From Acanthochromis polyacanthus (Eukaryota > Chordata > Actinopteri > Pomacentridae): 64,000 bases of DNA. The stretch spans positions 1,046,657 to 1,110,656 of the forward strand of contig NC_067135.1 of assembly GCF_021347895.1 (NCBI RefSeq), in the 5' to 3' direction. Below are positions 44,284-55,883 of the stretch, one piece after another; the stretch's first letter is position 1, and each line of letters opens with the position of its first letter. Under the pieces are notes generated by a model that was not told where the DNA came from, did not search any database, and saw only the letters and a list, made by a program, of their open reading frames with translations. Made by a program: the position numbers and the translations under genes.

Positions 44284-45639
44284 CTCATGGTAAAACTTTG
44301 ATGTAATGAAGGTTATGGGAGGACAGTTTTGTAAATTAATGACCTTTTCTGGCTGCAGATGTTAAAATTCAGGCTGTAACTGTTCTGGTAGTTGAATAAT
44401 CTGAACTGAATCTGATTTTGTATGAAATCGAGCATTCAGGTCAAATTTTACTGTTGAAATTTACATGATTTATTTACAGTAAAATATTTCCAGCTGTGAC
44501 CAACAGTCAATAATCAATCTTCCCACTGTAACCAGCATTAACTGCAGTTGCTTGTAAATGACAATATTATCTTTTAAAATCTAAACTATGAATCTGATAT
44601 ATTGGATAAATGATGAATCTAATCTTTAATCTCTGTGATCCAAACTTAGCTCTTCCAGCTCAGTTTAACCTTCATGAATGCATTTGCACCTAAAATATTT
44701 CAGGATAATGTAACACTTAGTCCACAGCACGCATAAAGAAAACGATGCTGTGAGTCAGTCAGAGGGGATTTAAACGGAGAAAAAAGTTTCTCATTTTAGT
44801 AGCTTCTGCAGATGTGCAGCACAGTCTCTGCAGTTTTCTGTCTCTTTTCTCTAAACTACAACACAAATGTGCCGTTCATGACTTTCTCTTTTCCGACCTA
44901 CTGTCGCTAAAGAACTACGTCAAACCGTTATTCTCTAAAGAGCTGAACCGTGGGATGACGAGGCTCCAGGAGCTTCTGCTGAACATCATTCATGAGCTCA
45001 TATTTCAGCACAAGAAGCAGAGTTTTGGCTCATGCTGATGATGTTTTTTATGGTTTTGGTTCCTGTAAAGGTCTTAATGGACCTGATGAGAGCCTCCACC
45101 TGTCTGCTGCTGATGGAACATCCAGAATCTTCTCAACAGGAGCTCCATGCAGGAGGAGTTTGGCTAACTCAGCTTTCAGGTCTGAGCTGCTGCCAAGTGT
45201 TGTGTCAGCGCTGCAGCACTCTTTACTCGGGGTAAATATTTAGAGATCTAACAGAGCTCAGGAAGACGGATGGTAGGACGTGGAGCACAAACAAAGAATC
45301 AGAGGAGCTTCATTCATTAGACATTCAGGACTGGAGAACAAAATGTTTCTGTAGAAGCTCAGAGAGAAGACACAGAGGAAACAGAATGGTGACAAATACT
45401 GGAGCCGTATGTGTTTGCTTTACAGATACTAAACAGCTTTAGAGCAGCTCTGAACCTTCTATCTGGTGTTTCATGTTCTACTGCAGGAGTACTCACCTAA
45501 AACTTAGAGACATGATTTATCACAGCAAAGGTCCAGAGCCAGATGTGCTTTTATGTTCATGGTTTAGAAGCTGCAGCTGAATGTTGATTCTAACTTGGTC
45601 AGCTTGTTCACGGATAAGTTTATCTATCCTCCTCCTAAA
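44284..45639. other. No gene recognised
   Basis: Overlapping plus frames at 44814-45243 lack motifs and splice support. Confidence 0.4.
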
Positions 45640-45790
45640 GTCAGTGGATCGCCTCTCAGAGGTGGATTTGTAGCAGGATCACAATCAGCTGATGTAGTGT
45701 TCACTGGTTGTCATGGTTACAGTGACTCTGTGCTGCTATCTGACAATGATACAGAAATCTTTAACCAATCCATGGATCCAGACTATAACG
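45640..45790 (-). mobile_element. Interspersed repeat family C, inverted copy
   Basis: The complement of this segment reads GGATCCATGGATTGGTTAAA, CAGATAGCAGCACAGAGTCA and CATCAGCTGATTGTGATCC, in the order of copy 1. It faces the plus copy at 46405, so the two could pair across about 620 bp. Confidence 0.8.
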
Positions 45791-46404
45791 ACAAAAATGA
45801 GACACAAAACGACAGAAGAATGACAGAGGAAAACCAAGTAAATCTGGTTGTGGTTTGTGTGATTTAAGCTGAAAATGATGAATGTGTTTGGAGACCTCGG
45901 CCTGGTTTTGGTTTGTTTGGAGACTCCAGAGCAGAATAAACCAGCAAACGGTTGAAATTTAATCAAACTCCAAACCCAGCGGCTGTGAAGGACCTCAGCC
46001 TCTGCTTTGAATTTCAGAGTAAATTTAACTTTCTTTGCCCACCTTCGTTATATAACCGAGTACAAAAGAGGTCTGTGGTTGTTCAAAGATCCCATTAGAC
46101 TGAATGTAACGGAGGAAGTGTGAACGGCAGCTGGTCACCGATGGAAAGTAGAGAGTCGGTCTGTTCTGATCAGCAGGTCTGCTGTGGTTGAAACAGTCCA
46201 GTTACCTCTAAACCAGGCTCTTCCATTAGAATAATGAGGGAACAGAGCCAGAACTTTATGTTCCTGGCGTGTCTTTGACCATCATAACGAGACTGTCAGA
46301 CGTCCTCAAGGACAGGAAGTCCAAACGTCCTTTTTCAGATCAGATTAACACAAAATAGACGGTTTAGCTTCAATAGAGGAGTCACTTTGTTTTGTTCTGT
46401 TTGT
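45791..46404. other. Short A-rich repeat words then unique sequence
   Basis: 45785-45840 has GACAAAAATGAGACACAAAA, the A-rich family. Nothing else is recognised. Confidence 0.45.
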
Positions 46405-46690
46405 TCCTCAGCCGAGGAGGCCGAGTTATGGGACGATTGATGTCCGTCCGTCCGTCTGTCTGTCCGTAACAGATTTAGATGAAATTTTCCAGTGAAGGTC
46501 AGAAATGACACAAGGACCAAGTGATCAGATTCTGGCAGTGATGCAGCTTTTAGTCTGGATCCACTGATTTGTTAAAGATTTCTGTATCGTTGTCAGATAG
46601 CAGCACGGAGTCACTGTAACCATGACAACCAGTGAACACTACATCAGCTGATTGTGATCCTACTACAAATCCACCTCTGAGGAACACCGA
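46405..46690 (+). mobile_element. Interspersed repeat family C, best full copy
   Basis: Head CAGCCGAGGAGGCCGAGTTA, short GTCCGTCC tract (46443), AACAGATTTAGATG, GTGATCAGATTCTGGCAGTG, GCAGCACGGAGTCACTG, ATTGTGATCCTACTACAAAT. It shows the whole order of blocks found piecemeal elsewhere. Confidence 0.8.
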
Positions 46691-46810
46691 TGTTTTTAAA
46701 CTGTGAATAATTCCTGCTTTTTAAAGAAAGTTTTACTAGTTTGATGACATTTTAGTCATTTTTAACCTTTCTCAGCCATCCTAGACCATAACTCATGCTG
46801 GGCAGGGTTT

Positions 46811-47212
46811 GATAAGATAAGATAATCCTTTATTGATCCCCAGAGGGGAAATTCAGGTATTGCAGCAGCACAGGGCAAGGACAAGGATACGAGGGTAGTA
46901 GCATGCATTGTAATAAACAAAACAAAAAGGTGAAACAATAAACTGACCAGTAGCAGCACACAGTATGAGGTATTCACAATGTGAAAAAGTGTCATCCAGG
47001 ACAGCTGAGCTGTGCAGTGCAGTGAGGTAAAGTGACAGTGTGAGGGTAACAAGAGTTAAATACAGTAATCAACAGGAGTTATGTACAGTAGTTACAGGGG
47101 GGTTCAGTGCAGTGATGTTCTGTGGCCTCCGCTGCTGTTTAAGAGTCTGATGGCGGTGGGCACAAAGGAGTGTCTGAAGCGCTCAGTTCTGCTTCTGGGT
47201 GGGATGATGCGA
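46811..47212 (-). mobile_element. 5'-truncated LINE (CR1/Rex/L2 group), minus strand
   Basis: The plus strand starts GATAAGATAAGATAATCC then TTTATTGATCCCCAGAGGGG. On the minus strand this is the classic fish LINE end with a CCCC(T)GGGGATCAATAAAG motif and a (TTATC)n tail. Upstream on the minus strand lies the last part of ORF2. Confidence 0.88.
47104..47212 (-). pseudogene. LINE ORF2 C-terminal fragment
   Basis: The minus frame reads RIIPPRSRTERFRHSFVPTA then IRLLNSSGGHRTSLH and a stop (TGA at 47104-47106). The FRHSFVPTAIRLLNS block is the conserved C-terminus of CR1-group ORF2 proteins and parallels FRKSFLPSAVSLFNS of the copy at 28154. Everything N-terminal is missing. Confidence 0.85.
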
Positions 47213-48959
47213 TAAGAAGAGTTAAGAAGGATTATTTTGAGCAAGTTCTGGACTAATTTCAGTAATTTCTACTCATTTAGGGTCTTTTTTGACAACATTT
47301 AGAGAACACACAATTTTGTTAAGGACTAAACCGTCTGCGTGTCCAGGTAACACCTAGGAAACGTCTTCTGTAGCGAGACGTGACCTTTTAGGGACACTGT
47401 AAATCCCAACATGGTGGAAACATCGTCATTCTGACATCTGGTCGTATCGATGGAAGATCACGAGTCCAGAGACCTGGAAGAAGCGATTCCTCTTCTCTGA
47501 TGAACATGGAGCGGCTGACGTGAACGTGTTGACGTCCTCCTCCAGTCACTGCCAGGGTTTATCTCAACGTGCACTCACTGCAAGAAACGACCTTATTAAC
47601 AGTGTTTACATGAAATTTGGTCCTTTAAAAAACACACACAGAATTCCAGATAATATCGGGTACAATCACAGAGAAAAGGTATAAATTTACACACTAACTT
47701 TTGAAAAAAACAAGCAAACAGAACAGAATTGTAAATAGTTTCCCAGTCAAAAATCAGTATTTTTACAGCATTAAATTCAGCAAAAACATTGTTGCTGTTG
47801 TTGTGGGTTGCAGATATTTGTGATTATTGGAAAGAGGACAGAAATGCATGTTGAGGACTGAAAAATGGTGAATCAATTTAAAAAATTTTTTTTAATCTTA
47901 GTTTCCTTCTTTTGTTTAATTACAGATATCAAGTAAAATCACAAAAATATGAACTTACATGTTGACTGTAAAAACAAAAAGCAAACGGTTAATAACTAGC
48001 AGTAATTAACAAATTTAAAATAATGTCCAAATACTGTATTTTTGCAAATACTCATTATTTTTTTTAACATAATGTGACCATAAAAGTAGTAGTTTTTCTG
48101 TACTTAAATCTTCTGTTGGTTTAATTCTTCTGTTCTAAATATTTGCTCTTATTTTCATTTCTTCAGCTTTGAACATTCCTCCTATTACACTTTGTTTCCA
48201 GATGCTTTTTAGCGTGTCTTGGATGGGTTGGGTCTCTCAGATCCGTGGTGTCACAACGGCGTCTTCACCCTGAATCTTTTCCTCTTTGTGTCGGATGTCC
48301 TCGCTGTGCTTCACCAGAGGAGAACTCTGATCCTTTTAGCCACGCTGGCTGTTATTCAAACCAAACAGTTTGATTTGTGATGTTGACATTTAGGAAAAAC
48401 GACGATCAAATTGTGAAATGGGAACAGAAAAGCGTCATGGCTGTGATTCGTCTTCCTCAGACTCCAGATAGACCTGGAGCAGCATCTTTAACCTCCTGTC
48501 TCAGCTTTAGCCATTTTTCATTCAAGCAGAAACAGAAATACACCAAAAATACACTTTTTTCCCCCGGCAAACAGGCAGAATCACCAGGCTTGAAGTCAGA
48601 GCATTTCATTAAAATCTTCTCTTCCTCATGCCTCAATTAAAAATCTGCCATAAAATAAACCATTAGCTGTAACTACTATAACATTTAACGCTCAAAGAGT
48701 CCATTAGTGACTCAGCCGAGGCAGAAGAGGAAAATTCAGAAACATGGACAATGTCGTACATGTAAATTCTAGAAATGAACATTTTACATCATTCTGTTTT
48801 AAAACACATTTCTGGAGGTACAGAACTTTAACAGAGAAAAATGAGCTAAAACTGCTCTGGCTTTAGATGCATTCTGGTCATTTTTTATCCGGCAAACGGA
48901 CAAATGTTCTGTTTGAACTGATGAAGTCACTGCAGGCAGAGAAGACTATAAAGTTAGCA
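47213..48959. other. AT-rich sequence, no gene seen
   Basis: No repeat family or exon is recognised. Confidence 0.4.
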
Positions 48960-49495
48960 TCCAGCTAAAACTGAAAAGTGCTTAAATGGCGCCTAATGGA
49001 TTTTTTATGACACCATCCTCTAGGATTTAAGAAAAGCAGAGTTGTCTTTCTGTTTCAGTGCCATCCAGCTGTTTAATTTACTTTTTTTTCCCTGTGTAAT
49101 GAGCATTGGAGCCTCACAGGGCGGCTAAAATAAGCTGTAGGTAATTAGGAGAAAACACTGAGCAGCTTTCTGTCCACACGGCTACAATCAGCCCAAACTC
49201 TTCTCCCTTTAGAGTAAAAGTGAAGTCATCCTGCCGTGGCGTCGACTCTCCCAACCACCGCAGGATCCTCTGAAGAGCAGAGACCTCGACTGACTCCATG
49301 CGACACGTTTAAACCTCAAACACAACCCCAATCCATTACTGGACAAACACACACCAGCAGCAGCGTCTCAAATGAAGCCGTTCATTCTGGCCCTAATGCA
49401 GGAAAAGCAGTCATCCATAATTTGGAGAACAATGAGCACAGAGCCATTAGAAAACAGCAATTACTGCTGGAGATAATGGGTCAGGGTTAGTTAGC
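48960..49495. other. Candidate conserved non-coding element
   Basis: A high-complexity block with several homeodomain-type cores in close order (GGTAATTAGGAG, CATAATTTGG, GCCATTAGAAAACAGCAATT, GAGATAATGGG), unlike the decayed AT-rich flanks. The composition resembles vertebrate developmental enhancers, but only an alignment can decide. Confidence 0.25.
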
Positions 49496-49964
49496 ATGTG
49501 GAGAACAGCAGCGTACCTGGCTTCTGTCTGCCGTTATCAGAAAGAACAACACAGTACAGTCACAACCCTGGCTGAATGTTCCATCAGCTACAGCAGAGGA
49601 GGAGCCTCTAATGTCCTTTAATACGTGAAGCAGGAGAACGTTTATGTTGGAGCTAAAGATCTGCTGCAGTTATTTGAACTTCTCTCATTTATCTGTTGAG
49701 CATCTCCACTGAACTGTGTTCCTTTATAGATAAACTGCTTTCTTAGATGCATTTAGAAGCTTTGTTTAGTGGTAAAAGTAACATGTGACTGAATCCTGTC
49801 TCAGAATTAAGTTGTACATTGTAAGTCATTTTCTGATTTGGTTAAGAAAAATGTGCCTCTTTTAGACCCTTTAACTCATTGGTGTGGGGAAATCGGGCAT
49901 CTCCTGACCCATAAAAGGGTTAGCACAGTCGTAGCTTGATTCAACTTGGTGGAAAATAGCACGG

Positions 49965-50125
49965 TTCAGGTTTAAATACGTCTTTCTCTGCATGTTTGAA
50001 GCTTCTGCACTATTTTGTCTTGGTTACCATGGTGACGAGTTTCTCCTCATCTCAGTCAGGATTGGTTGGTTGAAAAGAAGCAACAGTGAAGAGTGAAATA
50101 AACTGCAAAGGTGAGTAGAAATGTA
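49965..50125 (-). repeat. Interspersed repeat family D, inverted copy
   Basis: The complement carries CACTGTTGCTTCTTTTCA, ACTCGTCACCATGGTAACC and AGAAGCTTCAAACATG, as at 41220-41365. Confidence 0.75.
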
Positions 50126-50447
50126 TTTGTTACTCACCATTGTAAAAGGAGAAAAATGCTGTATTAAGTTCTGAGGCTTAGAAAAGATGGAAGATTAGAA
50201 TTAGTTTTACTGAAGTTACTGTAGATAAACAACCAGCTGATTGTGATGAGGTCCGATGGAATAATAATTTTCATGTGGTCGTTATTCTGGACAGAAAACG
50301 CCTTCAGAGAGAAAGAAAGGGAAAACTGCTTCATCTCTCCTGATTTTCCATCGATCAGATCGCTGCTTCCTGATGGCAGAGATGTCTGACGAGATGAAGA
50401 TGGAATGATGGAGTCCGAGTCTGTTGGAGACTGTTTGAGTCAGTCAT
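50126..50447. other. No gene or recognised repeat
   Basis: Nothing supportable seen. Confidence 0.4.
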
Positions 50448-53400
50448 GTTGGTGTGTTGTCATGTTGTTGTCATGTTGTTGTCATGTTGTTGTCGTGTTG
50501 TTGCGTTGTCACGTTGTCGTGTTTTTGCATTGTCACATTGTCCTGTTGCGGTGTTGCCGTGTTGTCATTCTGTCTTGTTGTTGCATTGTCACGTTGTTGT
50601 GTTGTCATGTTATCGTGTTGTTGCGGTGTTGTTGTGTTGTCACATTGCCATGTTGTCATGTTATCGTGTTGTTGCGTTGTCATGTTTTTACATTGTCATG
50701 CTGTCATATTGTCATGCTGTCGTGTTGCTGTGTTATGTTGCAGTGTTGTCGTGTTGTTGTGTTGTCAGGCTGTCATGCCGTCATGTTTCTCTGTTGTCAC
50801 GTTGTCGTGTTGTCATGTTGTTGCATTGTCACGTTTTTGCATTGTCGTGCTGTCATTTTGTCATGCTGACGTGTTGCTGTGTTGTCGTGCTGTCGTTTTG
50901 TTGCGTTGTTGTCTTGCTGTGTTGCCGTGTTGCTGTGTTGTCATGTTGCTGTGTTGTCCTGTTGTTGCGTTGCTGTGTTGCTGTGTTGCCGTGTTGTCGG
51001 GTTGCTGTGTTGTCATGTTGCTGTGTTGTCCTGTTGTTGCGTTGCTGTGTTGTTGAGGTGTTGTCATGTTGCTGTGTTGCGTTGTCGTGTTGTCATGTTG
51101 CCGTGTTGTCCTGTTGTTGCGTTGTCGTGTTGCTGTTGTTGTGTTGCTGTGTTGCTGTGTTGTTGCGTTGTCGTGTTGCTGTTGTTGCGGTGTCGTGTTG
51201 CTGTTGTTGCGGTGTCGTGTTGCTGTGTTGTCCTGTTGCTGTGTTGTTGTGTTGCTGCGTTGTCCTGTTGCGTTGTCCTGTTGCTGTGTTGTCGTGTTGC
51301 TGTGCGTGTTGTCGTGTTGCTGTGTTATGTTGCTGTGTTGTCGTGTTGCCATGTTGCTGTGTCTTCATGTTGCTGTGTTGTTGCGTTGTTGCGTTGTCAT
51401 GTTGCTGTGTTGTCGTGTTGTCATGTTGCTGTGCTGTGTTGTCATGTTGCTGTGTTGTCATGTTGTTGTGTTGTCCTGTTGTTGCCTTGTCCTGTTGCTG
51501 TGTTGTCATGTTATGTTGTCGTGTTGCTGTGTTGTCATGTTGCTGTGTTGTCCTGTTGTTGCGTTGTCGTGTTGTCATGTCGTCCTGTTGTTGCGTTGTC
51601 CTGTTGCTGTGTTGTCGTGTTGCTGTGCGTGTTGTCGTGTTGCTGTGCGTGTTGTCGTGTTGCTGTGTTATGTTGCTGTGTTGACGTGTTGCCATGTTGC
51701 TGTGTCTTCATGTTGCTGTGTTGTTGCGTTGTCATGTTGCTGTTGTCCTGTTGTTGTGTTGTCCTGTTGCTGTGTTGTCGTGTTGCTGTGTTGTCGTGTT
51801 GCTGTGCGTGTTGTCGTGTTGCTGTGTTGTCGTGTTGCTGTGTTGTGTTGTTGCGTTGTCGTGTTGCTGTGTTGTCGTGTTGCCATGTTGCTGTCTTCAT
51901 GTTGCTGTGTTGTTGCGTTGTCATGTTGCTGTGTTGTCCTGTTGCTGTGTTGTCGTGTTGCTGTGCGTGTTGTCGTGTTGCTGTGTTATGTTGCTGTGTT
52001 GTCGTGTTGCTGTGTTGTTGTGTTGTTGCGTTGTTGTGTTGCTGTGTTGTCGTGTTATGTTGCTGTGTTGTCATGTTGCTGTGTTGTCATGTTGTTGCGT
52101 TGCTGTGTTGTCATGTTGTTGCATTGTTGCGTTGCTGTGTCTTCATGTTGCTGTGTTGTTGTGTTGTCCTGTTGTTGCATTGTTGTGTTGTCATGTTGCT
52201 GTGTTGTCCTGTTATTGCGTTGCTGTCTTCATGTTACTGTGTTGTGTTGTCCTGTTGTTGCATTGTTGTGTTGCCATGTTGTCCTGTTGTTGTGTTGTCC
52301 TGTTGTTGCATTGTTGTGTTGCCATGTTGCTGTGTTGTCCTGTTGTTGTGTTATGTTGTTGCATTGTCGTGTTGCCATGTTGCTGTGTTGTCATGTTGCT
52401 GTGTTGTCATGTTGTTGCATTGTCGTGTTGTCATGTTGCTGTGTTGTCATGTTGTGTTGTCCTGTTGTTGCATTGTTGTGTTGCCATGTTGCTGTGTTGT
52501 CCTGTTGTGTTGTCATGTTGTTGCATTGTCATGTTGTTATGTTGCTGTGTTGTCATGTTGTTGTGTTGTCATGTTGCTGCGTTGTTGTGTTGCCATGTTG
52601 CTGTGTTGTCCTGTTGTTGTGTTGTCCTGTTGTTTTGTCATGTTGTTGCATTGTCGTGTTGCTGTGTTGTCATGTTGCTGTGTTGTCATGTTGTTGCACT
52701 GTCGTGTTGCTGTGTTATGTTGCTGTGTTGTCGTGTTGCTGTGTTGTTGTGTTGTTGCGTTGTCGTGTTGCTGTGTTGTCGTGTTGTCATGTTGCTGTGT
52801 TGTCATGTTGCTGTGTTGTCATGTTGTTGCGTTGCTGTGTTGTCATGTTGTTGCATTGTTGCGTTGCTGTGTCTTCATGTTGCTGTGTTGTTGTGTTGTC
52901 CTGTTGTTGCATTGTTGTGTTGTCATGTTGCTGTGTTGTCCTGTTATTGCGTTGCTGTCTTCATGTTACTGTGTTGTGTTGTCCTGTTTTTGCATTGTTG
53001 TGTTGTCATGTTGTTGTGTTGTCCTGTTGTTGCATTGTTGTGTTGCCATGTTGCTGTGTTGTCCTGTTGTTGTGTTATGTTGTTGCATTGTCGTGTTGCC
53101 ATGTTGCTGTGTTGTCATGTTGCTGTGTTGTCATGTTGTTGCATTGTCGTGTTGTCATGTTGCTGTGTTGTCATGTTGTGTTGTCCTGTTGTTGCATTGT
53201 TGTGTTGCCATGTTGCTGTGTTGTCCTGTTGTGTTGTCATGTTGTTGCATTGTCATGTTGTCATGTTGCTGTGTTGTCATGTTGTTGTGTTGTCGTGTTG
53301 CTGCGTTGTTGTGTTGCCATGTTGCTGTGTTGTCCTGTTGTTGTGTTGTCCTGTTGTTGTGTTGTCATGTTGTTGCATTGTCGTGTTGCTGTGTTGTCAT

Positions 53401-54976
53401 GTTGCTGTGTTGTCATGCTGTTGCATTGTCGTGTTGCTGTGTTGTCATGTTGCTGTGTTGTCCTGTTGCTGTGTTGTCCTGTTGTCATGTTGTCGTGTTG
53501 CTGTGTTGTCATGTTGTTGTGTTGTCATGTTGCTGTGTTGTCATGTTGCTGTGTTGTCCTGTTGTTGTGTTGTCATGTTGTTGCATTGTTGTGTTGCTGT
53601 GTTGTCATGTTGCTGTGTTGTCATGTTGCTGTGTTGTCATGTTGCTGCATTGTTGTGTTGCCATGTTGCTGTGTTGTCATGTTGTTGTGTTGTCATGTTG
53701 CTGCATTGTTGTGTTGCCATGTTGCTGTGTTGTCCTGTTGTTGTGTTGTCATGTTGTTGCATTGTCGTGTTGCTGTGTTGTCATGTTGCTGTGTTGTCAT
53801 GTTGCTGTGTTGTCATGTTGCTGTGTTGTCATGTTGTGTTGTCCTGTTGTTGTATTGTCGTGTTGTTGCGTTGTCGTGTTGCTGTGTTGTCATGTTGTTG
53901 TGTTGTCCTGTTGCTGTGTTGTCATGTTGTTGTGTTGTCCTGTTGCTGTGTTGTCATGTTGTTGTTTTGTCCTGTTGCTGTGTTGTCATGTTGTTGTATT
54001 GTCGTGTTGCTGTGTTGTCATGTTGTTGCATTGTCGTGTTGCTGTGTTGTCCTGTTGCTGTGTTGTCCTGTTGTCATGTTGTCGTGTTGCTGTGTTGTCA
54101 TGTTGCTGTGTTGTCATGTTGCTGTGTTGTCATGTTGTTGCATTGTCGTGTTGCTGCATTGTCGTGTTGCTGTGTTGTCGTGTTGCTGTGTTGTCATGTT
54201 GTTGTGTTGTCATGTTGCTGCATTGTTGTGTTGCCATGTTGCTGTGTTGTCCTGTTGTTGTGTTGTCATGTTGTTGCATTGTCGTGTTGCTGTGTTGTCA
54301 TGTTGCTGTGTTGCCATGTTGCTGTGTTGCCATGTTGCTGTGTTGTCGTGTTGTTGCGTTGTCGTGTTGCTGTGTTGTCATGTTGTTGTTATGTTGCTAT
54401 GTTGTCCTGTTGCTGTGTTGTCATATTGTTGTGTTGTCATGTTGTTGCATTGTCGTGTTGCTGTGTTGTCATGTTGCTGTGTTGTCATGTTGCTGTGTTG
54501 TCATGTTGTTGCATTGTCGTTTTGCTGTGTTGTCATGTTGCTGTGTTGTCCTGTTGCTGTGTTGTCATGTTGTTGTGTTGTCATGTTGTTGCATTGTCGT
54601 GTTGCTGTGTTGCCATGTTGCTGTGTTGCCATGTTGCTGTGTTGTCATGTTGTTGCATTGTCGTTTTGCTGTGTTGTCGTGTTGCTGTGTTGTCATGTTG
54701 CTGTGTTGCCATGTTGCTGTGTTGTCATGTTGTTGCATTGTCGTGTTGCTGTGTTGCCATGTTGCTGTGTTGCCATGTTGCTGTGTTGTCATGTTGCTGT
54801 GTTGTCATGTTGTTGCATTGTCGTTTTGCTGTGTTGTCATGTTGCTGTGTTGTCATGTTGCTGTGTTGTCATGTTGTTGTGTTGTCATGTTGTTGTGTTG
54901 TCATGTTGCTGTGTTGTCATGTTGTGTTGTCCTGTTGTTGTATTGTCGTGTTGTCATGTCGTCCTGTTGCTGTGTT
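50448..54976 (+). repeat. 8-bp minisatellite GTTGYYRT, array 4 (about 4.5 kb)
   Basis: Almost the whole block is octamers of the form GTTGTCAT, GTTGCTGT, GTTGTCGT, GTTGTCCT, GTTGTTGC, GTTGCCAT and so on, most often alternating to give a 16-bp dimer. Positions 1-4 (GTTG) are nearly fixed and 5-8 vary. Since 8 is not a multiple of 3, each frame cycles every 24 bp. None of the octamers makes a plus-strand stop in any frame, so frames of 1375, 1307 and 1112 codons overlap in all three plus frames and encode Cys/Val/Leu strings (HVAVLSCCCVVMLLCC). Three superposed open frames argue against translation. The minus strand gives Gln/Thr/Asn-rich frames up to 200 codons. Confidence 0.95.
51980..53440 (+). 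repeat. Higher-order duplication of about 725-732 bp inside array 4
   Basis: Rare words recur once each at near-constant spacing: CTGTTATTGCGTTGC at 52209 and 52941 (732), GTGTTATGTTGC at 51983 and 52712 (729), TCATGTTGTGTTGTCC near 52448 and 53172 (724). Offset changes of multiples close to 8 reflect gain or loss of single octamers. Confidence 0.8.
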
Positions 54977-55883
54977 TTTTACGGTCTAATAACAGCATCT
55001 TTCTAATGAGTGCACATGAAGCCCGGCTGTGATGAACTGCTTTAAAGAAGCTGCTGCTCAGGTTACATAAGTGTTTTTAAAACCAGTTTTCTGAGGACAG
55101 GCTGATGTAAGCTTATCTGGTGTCAGTACTGACCTGCTTTAGAGAGGATTCCTTTGTCTGATCCACGCTGTAATTACTGGCCTTGTGTTGTGTTTCTTAA
55201 AATAATCTCATTTTGTGGTGTAGAGAGTTTAGATTTCAGAAGCCCTGAGGTGAGGCTGGATGAATTTCTGGTGAACCGTCTTTTAGTTTTATCGTTCTGC
55301 AGACTGTTGGAGCTGAACGTACAGCCGAGCCTGATGCAGAAACGTGTTGGAAAACGTACAATCAGATCTTCAACAAAGAGTCGATGTGCCCGAGGCCATG
55401 AGGAGAGGAGAATGAAAGAGGGAGAGGTGGCGACTGGAGATGGAAGTAAAGAGGCGACCCGTATCAAAATGTGGGCAGGTTGGAAATTAGAATGAAAGGA
55501 TTCAGCTGGAGGGGATTTCATGTGAGAGAGGAGTGAGAACAGGTCAGAAATATAAATCGGGACAGATACGAGCAGGGAGGAATGAGTGAGAGACCTGCAG
55601 GCCTTTAGAGAAGACTTTAACCTCTCAGGGCAACAGAAAGCTGCTGGCTTGCTTTGATGTGGACCTAAAAGGTAGCGATGGACAGCGATGATTGAAACTG
55701 GATCAGTAGAAATAAGGAAACTTTAGCACCGTGTGGCAGTGGGCAAATTCTATTGTTTTAAATGCTGAGAAATATTATTGGTTGAATTTTTAGTTTCAGT
55801 GACACATTAGGTTCATCTGTTCCTAAACGTTCTGGTCACAATCTGGAATATTCTTCTCGTCATTTCTTTAACAGTACTTTATT
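54977..55883. other. No gene recognised; purine-rich part
   Basis: 55380-55580 is purine-rich. Frames of 113-115 codons on both strands over 55154-55521 lack motifs. Confidence 0.4.

Noticed and set aside
50405..55032. Cys/Val/Leu frames of 1112-1375 codons
   Set aside because: Three superposed open frames of an 8-bp repeat; an artefact of unit composition.
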